From Stenotrophomonas sp. PS02289 (GTDB taxonomy: Bacteria > Pseudomonadota > Gammaproteobacteria > Xanthomonadales > Xanthomonadaceae): 57,840 nt of DNA. The notes beneath the pieces are model-generated. The model worked only from the letters and a program-made list of their open reading frames with translations, ran no database searches and was not told the origin of the DNA. The number at the start of each line of letters is the position of its first letter. Position 1 is the first letter of the stretch. The position numbers and the translations under genes are program-made. Positions 1 to 13,488 of the stretch are shown in pieces. The stretch covers positions 1 to 57,840 of the forward strand of contig NZ_JASCOZ010000008.1 in the NCBI RefSeq assembly GCF_029960115.1. Direction: 5' to 3'.

Positions 1-1
1 C

Positions 2-61
2 GGCGCTACCGATGCGGACATGAACGCCTGGCGTGTCGGGAACGATTCAAACCAACGTTGA
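2..61 (+). CDS. possible 3' end of an upstream gene (partial)
   Basis: Nineteen sense codons in one frame end at TGA 59-61, just before a GTAG hairpin such as typically follows genes in this window. The piece is too short to assign a family. It could equally be intergenic sequence, so this is only a suggestion from position and an open frame. Confidence 0.2.
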   Translation, partial: GATDADMNAWRVGNDSNQR

Positions 62-68
62 GCCGCCG

Positions 69-92
69 GTAGCGCCGGCCGTTGGCCGGCCC
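69..92 (+). repeat. SMAG-type REP hairpin
   Basis: GTAG at 69-72 is followed by a GC-rich inverted repeat (GCCGGCC at 74-80 pairing with GGCCGGC at 84-90, loop GTT). This is the layout of the GTAG-headed REP elements described in Stenotrophomonas maltophilia. It lies downstream of both flanking coding regions. Confidence 0.7.
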
Positions 93-105
93 AGGCGATG
101 CGTCG

Positions 106-885
106 TCACGCCTTCCCGATCCGTGCCACCAATGCCTGCAGGGCATTCTGCGCGTCCGGCGCGAACCAGGCCTCCACGAACCGGTCCAGCTGGATCAGCT
201 CCGGGGCCAGTGCCTCGTGCAGGTCGGCGCGGGCAATGGCGCGGGTCAGCTGCATCGGCTGGCGCGGCAGCTTCAGCAGCTGCGCCAGCCAGGCCAGCGC
301 ACGGCCGACCACCTGGTCGCCGTCGGCCAGTTCATCCACCAGGCCGATCTGCAGCGCCTGTTCGGCCGGAACCAGTGCGCCGGTGGTCAGCAGCACGCTG
401 GCCCGATGCGGACCCACCACCCGGCGCAGCAGGCGCTGGATGCCTTCGGGAGCCACCAGGCCCACCTGTACCTCGTTCAGGCCAATGCCGTACGGGCGCG
501 CCGGATCGACGCTGCGCGCCATCACCCGGTAATCGCAGCACAGGGACAGCACGCAGCCGCCGGCCGGGGCGTGCCCGGTAATCGCCGCCACCACCGGAAT
601 GCGGCTTTCGGCAATCGTGCGCACCGCGCCGAAGAATGCATTCCAGCTGTCCAGCAGCTTGTGCTTGTCATCACCATGCGAGAGCAGGTGCGGCACATCC
701 ATGCCGCCGGTGAAGATGCGTTCGCTGCCGGACAGGATCACGCCATGCGCGTCCTCGGCCATGGCCAGCTCAACCGCGTGGATCAGCTGCCGGCAGAGTT
801 CAGTGTCCAGCGCATTGACCGGCGGGCGCGCCAGGCGCAGCTCGCGGATGGGGCCATGGTTGATCACCTCGATAAGCGTCGTCAT
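106..885 (-). CDS. enoyl-CoA hydratase/isomerase family protein
   Basis: 259-aa crotonase-fold protein. The start is ATG at 885 (MTTLIEV...); a longer frame runs upstream to 1044 but would cross the divergent gene at 920. Visible family features are the N-terminal RLARPPVNALD strand, the oxyanion-hole region FTGGMDVPHL and the second oxyanion segment GHAPAGGCVLSLCCDYRVM, followed by GLNEVQVGLVAPEG. Crotonases hydrate or isomerise enoyl-CoA esters in fatty-acid breakdown. The classical catalytic Glu of the hydratase (in the NEVQVGL segment) appears retained, but the exact substrate cannot be read from sequence; isomerase is an alternative. It is divergent from the copper chaperone gene with a 34-bp gap, so their promoters must overlap. 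Confidence 0.85.
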   Translation of the reverse strand: MTTLIEVINHGPIRELRLARPPVNALDTELCRQLIHAVELAMAEDAHGVILSGSERIFTGGMDVPHLLSHGDDKHKLLDSWNAFFGAVRTIAESRIPVVAAITGHAPAGGCVLSLCCDYRVMARSVDPARPYGIGLNEVQVGLVAPEGIQRLLRRVVGPHRASVLLTTGALVPAEQALQIGLVDELADGDQVVGRALAWLAQLLKLPRQPMQLTRAIARADLHEALAPELIQLDRFVEAWFAPDAQNALQALVARIGKA

Positions 886-919
886 GCTGCGGTCTCGTTG
901 CGGACGGGAAACTGAGGCG

Positions 920-1345
920 ATGATAACCAAACCATTCGTTGGCGTATTGTTGGCGATGTGTGCAGGCGCAGCATCGGCGGCCGAACCGGCCTGTGTGGTG
1001 TTCGAGCAGGGTTGGGTGCGGCTGCCGCCGGCGCAGATGCCCATGGCCGCCGGTTACGGCGTGATCCACAACCGCTGCGCGCAGGCGGTCACCGTGGTGG
1101 CGGCCGGCAGCAAGGCGTTCGGCGAGGTGTCGCTGCACGAAACCACCGTGGTCAATGACGTCAGCCGCATGCGCGAAGTCGAGCGGCTGCCGGTGGCGGC
1201 GGGGGCACGGGTGGAACTCAAGCCCGGTGGGCTGCATCTGATGTTGATGCAGCCGGAAGTGACGCTGACCGAGGGCAGGGAGTTGCCGTTGCGGCTGAGC
1301 CTGGAGGACGGCCGCAAGGTGGATGGGGTATTGCAGGTCCGGTAG
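920..1345 (+). CDS. PCu(A)C-family periplasmic copper chaperone
   Basis: 141 aa with a cleavable signal peptide (hydrophobic FVGVLLAMCAGAASA, cut after ASA). The mature part has the Cu(I)-binding layout of the PCu(A)C family: SLHET followed by SRMREV, then GLHLMLM near the C-terminus, i.e. the His/Met ligands of the H(M)X10MX21HXM motif. Proteins of this family carry copper to the Cu(A) or Cu(B) site of cytochrome c oxidase in the periplasm. The ATG at 920 is chosen because it places the signal peptide at the N-terminus. The stop codon TAG (1343-1345) lies inside a GTAG repeat. Confidence 0.88.
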   Translation: MITKPFVGVLLAMCAGAASAAEPACVVFEQGWVRLPPAQMPMAAGYGVIHNRCAQAVTVVAAGSKAFGEVSLHETTVVNDVSRMREVERLPVAAGARVELKPGGLHLMLMQPEVTLTEGRELPLRLSLEDGRKVDGVLQVR

Positions 1346-1366
1346 GCAACGACCGTTGGTCGTTGC
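1342..1366 (+). repeat. SMAG-type REP hairpin
   Basis: GTAG at 1342-1345 is followed by a perfect stem, GCAACGACC (1346-1354) with GGTCGTTGC (1358-1366). The TAG of this element is the stop codon of the copper chaperone gene. It sits between convergent genes, where such a hairpin can also stabilise or end transcripts. Confidence 0.7.
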
Positions 1367-1369
1367 GGA

Positions 1370-1776
1370 TCAACCGCAGGCGCTGCGGATCGCCTCCGGC
1401 AACGGTGCGCTGCGCCCGGTCTGCGTATCCATCCACACCACCACCACATTGCCATCCGAATACAGCGTGGCCTCGTTCTTCTGATCAACGATGCGGTGGC
1501 CGATGGTCACGCTGCTGTTGCCCAGGCGCTCCACGAACAGCTCCACCACGATGTCGTTCGGCCACACGATCGGCGCGCGGTAATTGACATTGGTCGCCGC
1601 CACCACCGGTGCGATCCGATCGGTCATCGACACCCCTTCCACACCCAGCATCCAGCGCACGCGCGCCTCTTCCAGGTAGGAAATGTACTTGGCGTTGTTG
1701 ACGTGGCCCATGCTGTCCATGTCACGCCAGCGCACGCTGATCGGAACGCGGGCGAGGATCTTGTGCTCGTTGCTCA

Positions 1777-1777
<1 letters not shown>
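1370..1777 (-). CDS. acyl-CoA thioesterase, 4HBT hot-dog family (YbgC/FcbC-like)
   Basis: 135 aa, a single hot-dog domain. The N-terminal motif [17 protein letters not shown] contains the family's active-site Asp (D in RDMD) and the His-Val-Asn-Asn helix start. [10 protein letters not shown] and a later [10 protein letters not shown] strand also fit. Such enzymes hydrolyse short acyl-CoA or 4-hydroxybenzoyl-CoA thioesters in the cytoplasm; the natural substrate is unknown. Its ATG (1775-1777) overlaps the uvrA stop by one base, so it is the second gene of a uvrA-thioesterase operon. Confidence 0.88.
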
Positions 1778-4773
<2,996 letters not shown>

Positions 4774-4948
4774 GGGGGATCCGTAGTGGGGCAGAGGGCA
4801 GGCTGGAGACGCCAATCGGTCAGCCTACCGAGCTTGGGATTTGGGGGCAATCGGCGACATTGCCAGCCCCCTGTCTCACCCCGTGCGACCGGTCTGGACG
4901 GGTTCCTGAACGGGGTTCAGGCCCGGTGGCGTCAGAGCGGGGGGTGGG

Positions 4949-4978
4949 TTGACCCGGGCCGGGGTGAATGCGTAAAAT
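4949..4978 (+). promoter_or_regulatory. sigma-70 promoter for rplU-rpmA
   Basis: TTGACC (4949-4954) and TAAAAT (4973-4978) are separated by 18 bases in the gap between the divergent uvrA and rplU starts. They lie about 65 bases before the rplU ATG. The match to the -35/-10 consensus is good; no transcription start is known. Confidence 0.6.
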
Positions 4979-5043
4979 CCCGCTTCTGTCCGCCCTCGAT
5001 GGCGGCAGTCCAAGACCACAATAACTACAGAGGAAGTCTGGTC

Positions 5044-5361
5044 ATGTACGCAGTACTGGTCACCGGCGGTAAGCAATACCGCGTCGCGCAGGGTGAAACC
5101 CTCCGCGTTGAAAAGCTCGAAGTCGAAGTCGGCAGCGAGATCAAGTTCGACAACATCCTGCTGCTGGGCGACAGCGACGGCATCAAGCTGGGCGACGCGC
5201 TGAAGGGCGCTTCGGTCACCGCCAAGGTCGTGTCCCAGGGTCGTGCTGACAAGGTCCGGATCATCAAGTTCCGTCGCCGTAAGCACCACATGAAGCGCCA
5301 GGGTCACCGTCAGTACTACACCGAAATCGAGATCACCGGCGTCGCCGGTGGCAGCAAGTAA
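5044..5361 (+). CDS. rplU: 50S ribosomal protein L21
   Basis: 105 aa. The N-terminus [14 protein letters not shown] and the basic C-terminal part [15 protein letters not shown] are diagnostic of bL21, which binds 23S rRNA. The ATG at 5044 is preceded by AGAGGAAG. Followed after 15 bases by rpmA with an AAGGAGA ribosome binding site, the usual rplU-rpmA pair. Confidence 0.98.
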   Translation: MYAVLVTGGKQYRVAQGETLRVEKLEVEVGSEIKFDNILLLGDSDGIKLGDALKGASVTAKVVSQGRADKVRIIKFRRRKHHMKRQGHRQYYTEIEITGVAGGSK

Positions 5362-5376
5362 TAAGGAGAAGCAGTC

Positions 5377-5637
5377 ATGGCACATAAAAAGGGCGTAGGC
5401 TCCTCGCGCAACGGTCGCGACTCCAACCCGAAGTACCTCGGCGTGAAGATCTTCGGTGGCCAGGCCATCGACGCCGGCAACATCATCGTGCGTCAGCGCG
5501 GCACCCAGTTCCACCCGGGTACCGGCGTTGGCCTGGGCCGTGACCACACCCTGTTCGCTCTGATCGACGGCAAGGTGGAGTTCTCGGTGAAGGGCCCGAA
5601 GAAGCGTCGCACCGTCAGCGTCGTCGCCGAAGCCTGA
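5377..5637 (+). CDS. rpmA: 50S ribosomal protein L27
   Basis: 86 aa. [19 protein letters not shown] at the N-terminus and [15 protein letters not shown] are diagnostic of bL27, whose N-terminal tail reaches the peptidyl-transferase centre. No Firmicutes-type N-terminal extension is present. Second gene of the rplU operon, followed by a strong terminator. Confidence 0.98.
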   Translation: MAHKKGVGSSRNGRDSNPKYLGVKIFGGQAIDAGNIIVRQRGTQFHPGTGVGLGRDHTLFALIDGKVEFSVKGPKKRRTVSVVAEA

Positions 5638-5684
5638 TCTTCGCGCGTCGCAGGCACCCGCGCCTGGCGCGTGGGGTAGCCGAC

Positions 5685-5716
5685 AAAAGCCCCGCTTCCA
5701 GCGGGGCTTTTGTTTT
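5685..5716 (+). terminator. rho-independent terminator after rpmA
   Basis: An 11-bp stem, AAAAGCCCCGC (5685-5695) with GCGGGGCTTTT (5701-5711), has the loop TTCCA and a T-rich tail. It ends the rplU-rpmA transcript and separates it from obgE. Confidence 0.9.
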
Positions 5717-5744
5717 CCCGGCATTCGAGCCGGGCATCTTTTAG

Positions 5745-6848
<1,104 letters not shown>

Positions 6849-6867
6849 GCGCATCCATGCACACGTG

Positions 6868-6893
6868 AAAAACCCGGCCAAGGCCGGGTTTTT
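6868..6893 (+). terminator. rho-independent terminator after obgE
   Basis: Perfect 12-bp stem AAAAACCCGGCC (6868-6879) with GGCCGGGTTTTT (6882-6893). The A-run on the left arm would let it act on transcripts from either direction. Confidence 0.9.
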
Positions 6894-6912
6894 CTGTGGG
6901 GCAACGCTGTCT

Positions 6913-6936
6913 GTAGAGTCACGCCTTGCGTGGCTG
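6913..6936 (+). repeat. SMAG-type REP hairpin
   Basis: GTAG (6913-6916), then AGTCACGC (6917-6924) pairing with GCGTGGCT (6928-6935). It faces an inverted copy at 7004-7026, so the two form a pair of opposed REP elements around the rpsT terminator. Confidence 0.7.
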
Positions 6937-6959
6937 GACACCGTCACCGCGCGCACAAC

Positions 6960-6982
6960 AAAAAACCCGGTCAATGCCGGGC
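6960..6982 (-). terminator. rho-independent terminator after rpsT
   Basis: On the minus strand, CCCGG (6981-6977) pairs with CCGGG (6970-6966) and is followed by a run of six T (6965-6960). It lies 65 bases beyond the rpsT stop. Confidence 0.75.
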
Positions 6983-7003
6983 TTCTTGATCGGGCTTGGT
7001 CGA

Positions 7004-7026
7004 AGCCACGCAGGGCGTGGCTCTAC
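7004..7026 (-). repeat. SMAG-type REP hairpin, inverted
   Basis: Read on the minus strand: GTAG (7026-7023), then a stem formed by AGCCACGC and GCGTGGCT (7021-7014 with 7011-7004). It is nearly identical to the copy at 9061 and opposed to the one at 6913. Confidence 0.7.
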
Positions 7027-7047
7027 GACCGGCACCGCGACGCCGTA

Positions 7048-7317
7048 TCAGGCGGCCTTGAGGGCCTTGATGCGGGCGGTCAGACGGCTCTTATGACGAG
7101 CAGCCTTGTTCTTGTGGATCAGACCGCGCGAGCTGAAACGGTCGAGGATCGGCTGGGCGACGGCAAAGGCTGCCTCGGCGCCGGCGGCGTCATTGGCATC
7201 CAGAGCCTTGATCACCTTCTTGACAGCGGTGCGCAGCATCGAACGCTGAGCCGTGTTGCGCGCGTTGCGCACGACGGTCTGCTTGGCGCGCTTCTTGGCG
7301 GACTTGATATTGGCCAC
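7048..7317 (-). CDS. rpsT: 30S ribosomal protein S20
   Basis: 89 aa, Lys/Ala-rich. [13 protein letters not shown] at the N-terminus and [15 protein letters not shown] near the C-terminus are diagnostic of bS20, a primary 16S rRNA binder. It is monocistronic, with its own promoter and terminator, and divergent from murJ, the usual arrangement in this lineage. Confidence 0.97.
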   Translation of the reverse strand: MANIKSAKKRAKQTVVRNARNTAQRSMLRTAVKKVIKALDANDAAGAEAAFAVAQPILDRFSSRGLIHKNKAARHKSRLTARIKALKAA

Positions 7318-7365
7318 AGTGGTGGTTTCCTGAAAAATCGGTGTAATGGGAACAGCAAGCTGGAA

Positions 7366-7394
7366 AGTATGATGGCTCGAAAAATGTACGTCAA
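7366..7394 (-). promoter_or_regulatory. sigma-70 promoter for rpsT
   Basis: On the minus strand, TTGACG (7394-7389) and CATACT (7371-7366) are spaced by 17 bases, about 50 bases before the rpsT ATG. This is a near-consensus arrangement. Confidence 0.65.
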
Positions 7395-7418
7395 GTCAAT
7401 TGTCAAGAGGGAACACGG

Positions 7419-9038
7419 GTGAGTTCACCAAGGATGTTGCGCGGGCTGCTGTCGTTCAGCAGCATGACCATGATTTCCCGCGTCCTGGGCCTGGTCCGCG
7501 ACCAGGTCATCACCACCACGTTCGGCACCAACGCGGTGACCGACGCGTTCTGGGTGGCCTTCCGGGTGCCCAACTTCCTGCGCCGGCTGTTCGCGGAGGG
7601 CTCGTTCGCCACCGCCTTCGTGCCGGTGTTCACGGAAGTGAAAGAGACCCGCCCGCATGCCGAACTGCGCGAGCTCATGTCGCGCGTGGCCGGCACCCTG
7701 GGTGGGGTGCTGATGGTGGTCACCGCGCTGGCGCTGATCTTCGCCCCGCAGCTGGCCTCGCTGTTCTCCAGCGGGGTCGACACCGACCCGGTCAAGCACG
7801 GGCTGCTGGTCGACCTGTTCCGGCTGACCTTCCCGTTCCTGCTGTTCGTGTCGCTGACCGCGCTGGCGGGCGGGGCGCTGAACAGCTTCCAGAAGTTCGC
7901 GATGCCGGCGCTGACCCCGGTCATCCTCAACCTGTGCATGATCGCCGGTGCGCTGTGGCTGGCACCGCAGCTGGGCGGCACCCCGGAAAAGCAGATCCTG
8001 GCCCTGGGCTGGGCGGTGCTGGCCGCCGGTCTGCTGCAGCTGCTGTTCCAGCTGCCGTCGCTGAAGGGCATCAACCTGCTGACCCTGCCGCGCTGGGGCT
8101 GGCGGCATCCGGGCGTGCGCAAGGTGCTGACCCTGATGGTGCCGACCCTGTTCGGCTCGTCGGTGGCGCAGATCAACCTGCTGCTGGACACGGTGATCGC
8201 TGCCCAGCTGACCGACGGTTCGCAGTCGTGGCTGTCGCTGGCTGACCGCTTCCTGGAGCTGCCGCTGGGCGTGTTCGGGGTGGCCTTGGGCACCGTGATC
8301 CTGCCGGCGCTGGCCCGCCATCACGTGAGCACCGACAAGACTGGCTTCTCCAATGCGCTGGACTGGGGCCTGCGGACCACGCTGCTGATCGCGGTGCCGG
8401 CCATGCTCGGCCTGGTGCTGCTGGCCGAGCCGCTGATCGCCACGCTGTTCCAGTACCGTCAGTTCACCGCCTTCGACACCCGCATGACCGCGCTGTCGGT
8501 ATACGGGCTGGCGGCCGGTCTGCCGGCCTTCGCCTTGCTGAAGGTGGTGCTGCCGGCGTTCTATGCCCGCCAGGACACCCGCACCCCGGTGCGCGCGGGT
8601 ATCGCGGCGCTGGTCGCCAACATGGTGTTCAACTTCGCCCTGCTGGCGGTGCTGTACCACGTGATGGTGCCGGACGCGCTCAAGGCCCAGGGGGTGATGG
8701 TCGCGCTGGGCAAGCAGCCCGGCCTGCACCTGGCGCTGGGCATTGCCAGCGCGCTGTCCAGTTACCTGAACCTGGGCCTGCTCTGGTACTGGCTGGGCAA
8801 GACCGATGTCTACCAGCGCAAGCCCGGCTGGGCGGGCTACGTCACCCGGCTGCTGCTGGCCTGCGCGGCCATGGTGGGCGTGCTGCTGGCCCTGCTGTAC
8901 GGCATGCCCGGCTTCACCGGCATGGACAAGTGGCACCGCATTGGCAATCTGGCCTTGCTGGTCGGCGCGGGCGGCCTCACCTATGTGGTGGCGCTGGTCG
9001 CGATGGGCTTCCGCCCCCGTCACCTGCGTGAACACTAA
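7419..9038 (+). CDS. murJ: lipid II flippase MurJ (MviN)
   Basis: 539 aa, with about 14 hydrophobic segments along its length. The N-terminal RGLLSFSSMTMISRVLGLVRDQ and FRVPNFLRRLFAEGSFATAFVPVF segments carry the conserved Arg and the central-cavity residues of MurJ. It flips the peptidoglycan precursor lipid II across the inner membrane. Start choice: GTG 7419 has an AAGAGGGA ribosome binding site seven bases upstream; ATG 7434 (MLRGLL) is possible but its AAGG lies too close. Next gene ribF follows after a REP element. Confidence 0.95.
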   Translation: MSSPRMLRGLLSFSSMTMISRVLGLVRDQVITTTFGTNAVTDAFWVAFRVPNFLRRLFAEGSFATAFVPVFTEVKETRPHAELRELMSRVAGTLGGVLMVVTALALIFAPQLASLFSSGVDTDPVKHGLLVDLFRLTFPFLLFVSLTALAGGALNSFQKFAMPALTPVILNLCMIAGALWLAPQLGGTPEKQILALGWAVLAAGLLQLLFQLPSLKGINLLTLPRWGWRHPGVRKVLTLMVPTLFGSSVAQINLLLDTVIAAQLTDGSQSWLSLADRFLELPLGVFGVALGTVILPALARHHVSTDKTGFSNALDWGLRTTLLIAVPAMLGLVLLAEPLIATLFQYRQFTAFDTRMTALSVYGLAAGLPAFALLKVVLPAFYARQDTRTPVRAGIAALVANMVFNFALLAVLYHVMVPDALKAQGVMVALGKQPGLHLALGIASALSSYLNLGLLWYWLGKTDVYQRKPGWAGYVTRLLLACAAMVGVLLALLYGMPGFTGMDKWHRIGNLALLVGAGGLTYVVALVAMGFRPRHLREH

Positions 9039-9060
9039 ACGGTGATATCGGTTCTACCCC

Positions 9061-9083
9061 GTAGAGCCACGCCCTGCGTGGCT
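9061..9083 (+). repeat. SMAG-type REP hairpin
   Basis: GTAG (9061-9064), then AGCCACGC (9065-9072) pairing with GCGTGGCT (9076-9083), between murJ and ribF. Confidence 0.75.
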
Positions 9084-9158
9084 GCTCTTGACGCCCCGGC
9101 TATACTTGCCGGTCATACCAAGCAACACAGTGGCCTGGGTGGGCCGGATAACCAGTAG

Positions 9159-10106
9159 ATGAGCAGGCTGTTCAGAAGCATCGAAGGCGGGCGTCTGTTC
9201 CCGCACGGAAGCGTGGTCTGCATCGGCGCGTTTGACGGCCTGCACCTGGGCCATCGTGCGCTGGTGCGCCATGCGGTCGCGCGTGCCCGTGCCTTGGGCG
9301 TCCCGGCCGTGGTGGTGGCCTTCGAGCCGCTGCCGCGCGAGTACTTCGCCCAAGGCGAGCCGCCGTCGCGGCTGACCCTGGCGCGCGACAAGGTGGCCGG
9401 CCTGAACGAACTGGGCGTGGACGCCATCGGCCTGCTGCGCTTCGACGCACGCATGGCGGCGATGTCGGCTGAAGCCTTCGTCGAACAGTTGCTGGTGCAG
9501 CGGCTGGGCGCGCGCGAGGTCTGGATCGGCCCGCAGTTCTGCTTCGGCAACCGCCGTCGCGGCGATCTGGCGCTGCTGCAGGCCATGGGCGAGCAGCATG
9601 GTTTCAGCGCCGGTGCGATCGACCCGGTCGACCTGCACGGCGAGCGCATTTCCGCCACCCGCATCCGCCAGCTGCTGCGCGAGGGCAACTTCGCCCACGC
9701 CGGCGACCTGCTCGGCCGTCCGTATGCCATCGGTGGGCGGGTGGTGCGCGGTCGCCAGCTGGGGCGCACGCTCGGCTTCCCTACCGCCAACCTGCGTTTT
9801 CCCAAGACGCCTGCACTGGCCGGCATCTATGCCACCTGGGTGCACGGCGTGTTCGACCAGCCGTGGCCGTCGGTGTCCAGCTTTGGCACCCGTCCCACCG
9901 TCGAGGGTGTGGAGCCGCTGCTGGAAGCCCACCTGTTCGACTTCCAGGGCGACCTGTACGGTCGGCACATTGAAGTTGAATTCGTCGCCAAACTGCGCGA
10001 TGAAGAGAAGTTCCATGATCTGGCCGCGTTGACCGACCAGATGCACCGTGACGCCGACCAGGCCCGTCACATCCTTTCCGAACACAGATTGCGAGCCACT
10101 GCGTGA
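9159..10106 (+). CDS. ribF: bifunctional riboflavin kinase/FAD synthetase
   Basis: 315 aa. The N-terminal FAD-synthetase (nucleotidyltransferase) domain shows [14 protein letters not shown] near residue 23 and a later [10 protein letters not shown] motif. The C-terminal flavokinase domain begins near residue 185 with [18 protein letters not shown], then LGFPTANL. It converts riboflavin to FMN and then FAD in the cytoplasm. The last four bases overlap the ileS start (GTGA), so the two are translationally coupled, as in many gammaproteobacteria. Confidence 0.96.
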   Translation: MSRLFRSIEGGRLFPHGSVVCIGAFDGLHLGHRALVRHAVARARALGVPAVVVAFEPLPREYFAQGEPPSRLTLARDKVAGLNELGVDAIGLLRFDARMAAMSAEAFVEQLLVQRLGAREVWIGPQFCFGNRRRGDLALLQAMGEQHGFSAGAIDPVDLHGERISATRIRQLLREGNFAHAGDLLGRPYAIGGRVVRGRQLGRTLGFPTANLRFPKTPALAGIYATWVHGVFDQPWPSVSSFGTRPTVEGVEPLLEAHLFDFQGDLYGRHIEVEFVAKLRDEEKFHDLAALTDQMHRDADQARHILSEHRLRATA

Positions 10107-12937
10107 GCCAGGACTACAAAGCCACCCTTCATCTGCCAGCCACTGAATTCCCCATGCGCGGCGACCTGCCCAAGCGCGAGCCGGGCATTCTGTCGCGCTG
10201 GGAAGACGAGGGCCTGTACGCCCGCCTGCGCGAGAACGCGCAGGGTCGCCCGCTGTTCGTGCTGCACGACGGCCCGCCGTATGCCAACGGCCAAATCCAC
10301 CTCGGCCACGCGGTCAACAAGATCCTCAAGGACATCATCGTCAAGTCGCGCTACCTGGCCGGCTTCGACGCGCCGTATGTGCCGGGCTGGGACTGCCATG
10401 GCCTGCCGATCGAAATCGCGGTGGAAAAGAAGTGGGGCAAGGTCGGTACCAAGCTCGACGCCGTCGCCTTCCGCCAGAAGTGCCGCGAGTACGCGGAAGA
10501 ACAGATCGACCTGCAGCGCAAGGACTTCAAGCGTCTGGGCGTCACCGGCGACTGGGACAACCCCTACAAGACACTGAGCTTCGACTTCGAGGCCAACGAG
10601 ATCCGTGCGCTGGCCAAGGTGGTCGCCAACGGTCACCTGCTGCGCGGCGCCAAGCCGGTGTACTGGTGCTTCGACTGCGGCTCGGCCCTGGCCGAAGCGG
10701 AAATCGAATACCAGGACAAGACCTCGCCGGCCATCGACGTGGCCTACGCCGCGCGTGACTCGCAGCAGCTGGCCGCCGCCTTCGGCGTGCAGCTGCCGGC
10801 CGGCGTGGAAGTGGCGGTGCCGATCTGGACCACCACCCCGTGGACCCTGCCGGCTTCGCTGGCGGTGTCGCTGGGCGCGGAAATCGAATACGCCCTGGTC
10901 GAAGGCCCGGCCCACAACGGTCAGCCGCGCTGGCTGGTGCTGGCCTCGGCGCTGGCTGAGCGCGCGCTGGCCCGCTACGGCGTGGACAACGTGGTGGTGC
11001 ACGGTCATGCCACCGGTGCGGCGCTGGAAAACCTGCTGCTGGCGCATCCGTTCTACGCCGAGCGCGATATCCCGCTGCTCAACGGCGACCACGTTTCCGA
11101 CGCCGACGGTACCGGTGCGGTGCATACCGCCCCCGGTCACGGCCAGGAAGACTATGCGGTGTGCCTGAAGTACGGCCTGGTGGAAAAGTACAACGCTGGC
11201 CAGATCAATCCGGTCGATGGGGGCGGCGTGTACCTGCCGTCGACCCCGCCGGCCGGTGACCTGGTGCTGGCCGGGCAGCACATCTGGAAGGCGCAGCAGC
11301 CGATCATCGACGTGCTGCGTGCCAGCGGCGCGCTGCTGGCGTTCGTTGAGATCGTGCACAGCTATCCGCATTGCTGGCGCCACAAGAAGACCCCGCTGGT
11401 GTTCCGTGCCACCCCGCAGTGGTTCATCTCGATGGAGCAGGCCAACCTGCGCCGTGATGCACTGGCCGCGATCGACACCGTCGGCTGGTTCCCGAGCTGG
11501 GGCAAGGCGCGCATCGCCAGCATGGTCGAAGGCCGTCCGGACTGGACCATCTCGCGCCAGCGCACCTGGGGCGTGCCGATCGCGCTGTTCATCCACCGCG
11601 AAACCGGCGAGCCGCATCCCAACACCGTCGCCCTGATGAACCAGGTTGCCGACCGCGTCGAAGTGGAAGGCATCGACGTGTGGTACTCGCTGGACGCCGC
11701 CGAACTGCTCGGCGACGAGGCCGCGCAGTACGAAAAGGTCACTGACATCCTCGACGTGTGGTTCGACTCCGGTGTCACCCACGAAGGCGTGCTGCTGGCG
11801 CGTGGCTACGGCAAGCCGGCCGATCTGTACCTGGAAGGCTCGGACCAGCACCGCGGCTGGTTCCAGTCGTCGCTGCTGACCGGCGTGGCCATCGACAAGC
11901 GTGCGCCGTACAAGCAGTGCCTCACCCACGGTTTCACCGTGGACGAGCACGGCCGCAAGATGTCCAAGTCGGAAAAGAACGGCATCGAGCCGCAGGAAAT
12001 CATGAAGACCCTGGGTGCGGACATCCTGCGCCTGTGGATCGCTTCGGCCGACTACAGCAACGAAATGTCGCTGTCGCAGGAAATCCTCAAGCGCAACGCC
12101 GACGCCTACCGTCGCCTGCGTAATACCGCGCGCTTCCTGCTCGGCAACCTGGACGGTTTCGATCCTGCCCAGCACCTGGTCGCCCCGGCCGACATGGTCG
12201 CGCTCGACCGCTGGATCGTGCACCGCGCCTGGGAAGTGCAGGAGAAGATCAAGGCCTCGTACACCGCCTACAACATGGCCGAGATCGTGCAGCTGCTGCT
12301 GAACTTCTGCAGCGTGGACCTGGGCTCGCTGTATCTGGACGTGACCAAGGACCGCCTGTACACCATGCCGGTGGATTCGCGTGGCCGCCGTTCGGCGCAA
12401 AGCGCGATGTATCACATCGCCGAAGCCTTCACCCGCTGGGTGGCCCCGATCCTGACCTTCACCGCCGACGAGCTGTGGGGGTACCTGCCGGGCAAGCGCG
12501 CCGACAACGTGCTGTTCTCCACCTGGTATGAAGGCCTGGTCCCGCTGCCGGCCGACGCACCGCTCAACGCCGCTGATTTCGACCAACTGCTGGCCGTGCG
12601 CGAGCAGGTCGCCAAGGTGCTGGAGCCGATGCGCGCCAACGGTGCCATCGGTGCCGCGCTGGAAGCGGAAATCACCGTGGCGGCCAATGAGGAGACCGCC
12701 GCGCGCTGGGCTCCGCTGGCCGAGGAGCTGCGCTTCCTGTTCATCAGCGGTGACGTCAGCGTGCGTCCGGCGACCACCGACGAGGTGTTCGTCAGCGCCC
12801 AGCCGACCGAGAAGCAGAAGTGCGTGCGCTGCTGGCACTACCGCGCCGACATCGGCGTGGTCGCCGCCCACCCGGAACTGTGCGGTCGTTGCGCGAGCAA
12901 CGTCGACGGTGCCGGCGAAGACCGCAGGTGGTTCTGA
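10103..12937 (+). CDS. ileS: isoleucyl-tRNA synthetase
   Basis: 944 aa, standard length for a bacterial class I enzyme. The HIGH signature is HLGH (residues 66-69) and KMSKS is at residues 619-623. [14 protein letters not shown] marks the editing domain. The C-terminal zinc ribbon is CVRC near 907-910 with CGRC near 928. Start is GTG 10103, overlapping ribF by four bases; lspA begins on the last base of the stop codon. It sits in the ribF-ileS-lspA-ispH cluster. Confidence 0.98.
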   Translation: MSQDYKATLHLPATEFPMRGDLPKREPGILSRWEDEGLYARLRENAQGRPLFVLHDGPPYANGQIHLGHAVNKILKDIIVKSRYLAGFDAPYVPGWDCHGLPIEIAVEKKWGKVGTKLDAVAFRQKCREYAEEQIDLQRKDFKRLGVTGDWDNPYKTLSFDFEANEIRALAKVVANGHLLRGAKPVYWCFDCGSALAEAEIEYQDKTSPAIDVAYAARDSQQLAAAFGVQLPAGVEVAVPIWTTTPWTLPASLAVSLGAEIEYALVEGPAHNGQPRWLVLASALAERALARYGVDNVVVHGHATGAALENLLLAHPFYAERDIPLLNGDHVSDADGTGAVHTAPGHGQEDYAVCLKYGLVEKYNAGQINPVDGGGVYLPSTPPAGDLVLAGQHIWKAQQPIIDVLRASGALLAFVEIVHSYPHCWRHKKTPLVFRATPQWFISMEQANLRRDALAAIDTVGWFPSWGKARIASMVEGRPDWTISRQRTWGVPIALFIHRETGEPHPNTVALMNQVADRVEVEGIDVWYSLDAAELLGDEAAQYEKVTDILDVWFDSGVTHEGVLLARGYGKPADLYLEGSDQHRGWFQSSLLTGVAIDKRAPYKQCLTHGFTVDEHGRKMSKSEKNGIEPQEIMKTLGADILRLWIASADYSNEMSLSQEILKRNADAYRRLRNTARFLLGNLDGFDPAQHLVAPADMVALDRWIVHRAWEVQEKIKASYTAYNMAEIVQLLLNFCSVDLGSLYLDVTKDRLYTMPVDSRGRRSAQSAMYHIAEAFTRWVAPILTFTADELWGYLPGKRADNVLFSTWYEGLVPLPADAPLNAADFDQLLAVREQVAKVLEPMRANGAIGAALEAEITVAANEETAARWAPLAEELRFLFISGDVSVRPATTDEVFVSAQPTEKQKCVRCWHYRADIGVVAAHPELCGRCASNVDGAGEDRRWF

Positions 12938-13455
12938 TGAGCGCTTCCCGCGTGCGTCCCAATGCACTGGTGTGGCTGGTGCTGTCGGCAGTCATCATCG
13001 GCCTGGACCAGCTGACCAAGACCTGGGTGCTGTCCAGTCTGCCCGAGTTCGAGCCGGTCGCGGTCATTGACGGCTTCTGGAACTGGTACCGCACCTACAA
13101 CACCGGTGCGGCGTTCAGTTTCCTGAGCGATGCCGGTGGCTGGCAGCTGTGGTTCTTCACCGCGCTGGCCGTTGGCATCAGTGGCCTGATGGCGTTCTGG
13201 CTGTCGCGCACCCCGCGCGGCCACTGGCGCAGCGCAGCCCCGTACGCACTGGTGATCGGCGGGGCCATCGGCAACGTCATTGACCGCCAGGTGCACGGTC
13301 ATGTGGTGGACTTCATCCAGTGGTACATCGGCGACCATTACTGGCCGGCGTTCAATATTGCCGACGCCGCCATCGTGGTCGGAGCCATTGGCATTGCAGT
13401 GTTCGGCCTGTTTGACGGCAAGTCCGCCAAAAAGGCGGATAATGCCAACCCGTAA
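12937..13455 (+). CDS. lspA: lipoprotein signal peptidase (signal peptidase II)
   Basis: 172 aa with four hydrophobic segments. The two catalytic Asp motifs of this aspartic protease are present: GNVIDR and FNIADAAI, plus DQLTK near the N-terminus and the [10 protein letters not shown] loop. It cleaves lipoprotein signal peptides at the lipidated cysteine. Its ATG shares a base with the ileS stop (TGATG), so translation is coupled. Confidence 0.96.
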   Translation: MSASRVRPNALVWLVLSAVIIGLDQLTKTWVLSSLPEFEPVAVIDGFWNWYRTYNTGAAFSFLSDAGGWQLWFFTALAVGISGLMAFWLSRTPRGHWRSAAPYALVIGGAIGNVIDRQVHGHVVDFIQWYIGDHYWPAFNIADAAIVVGAIGIAVFGLFDGKSAKKADNANP

Positions 13456-13488
13456 CATCAAGCCGGCGCTGGCCGGGAGACCTGTCTG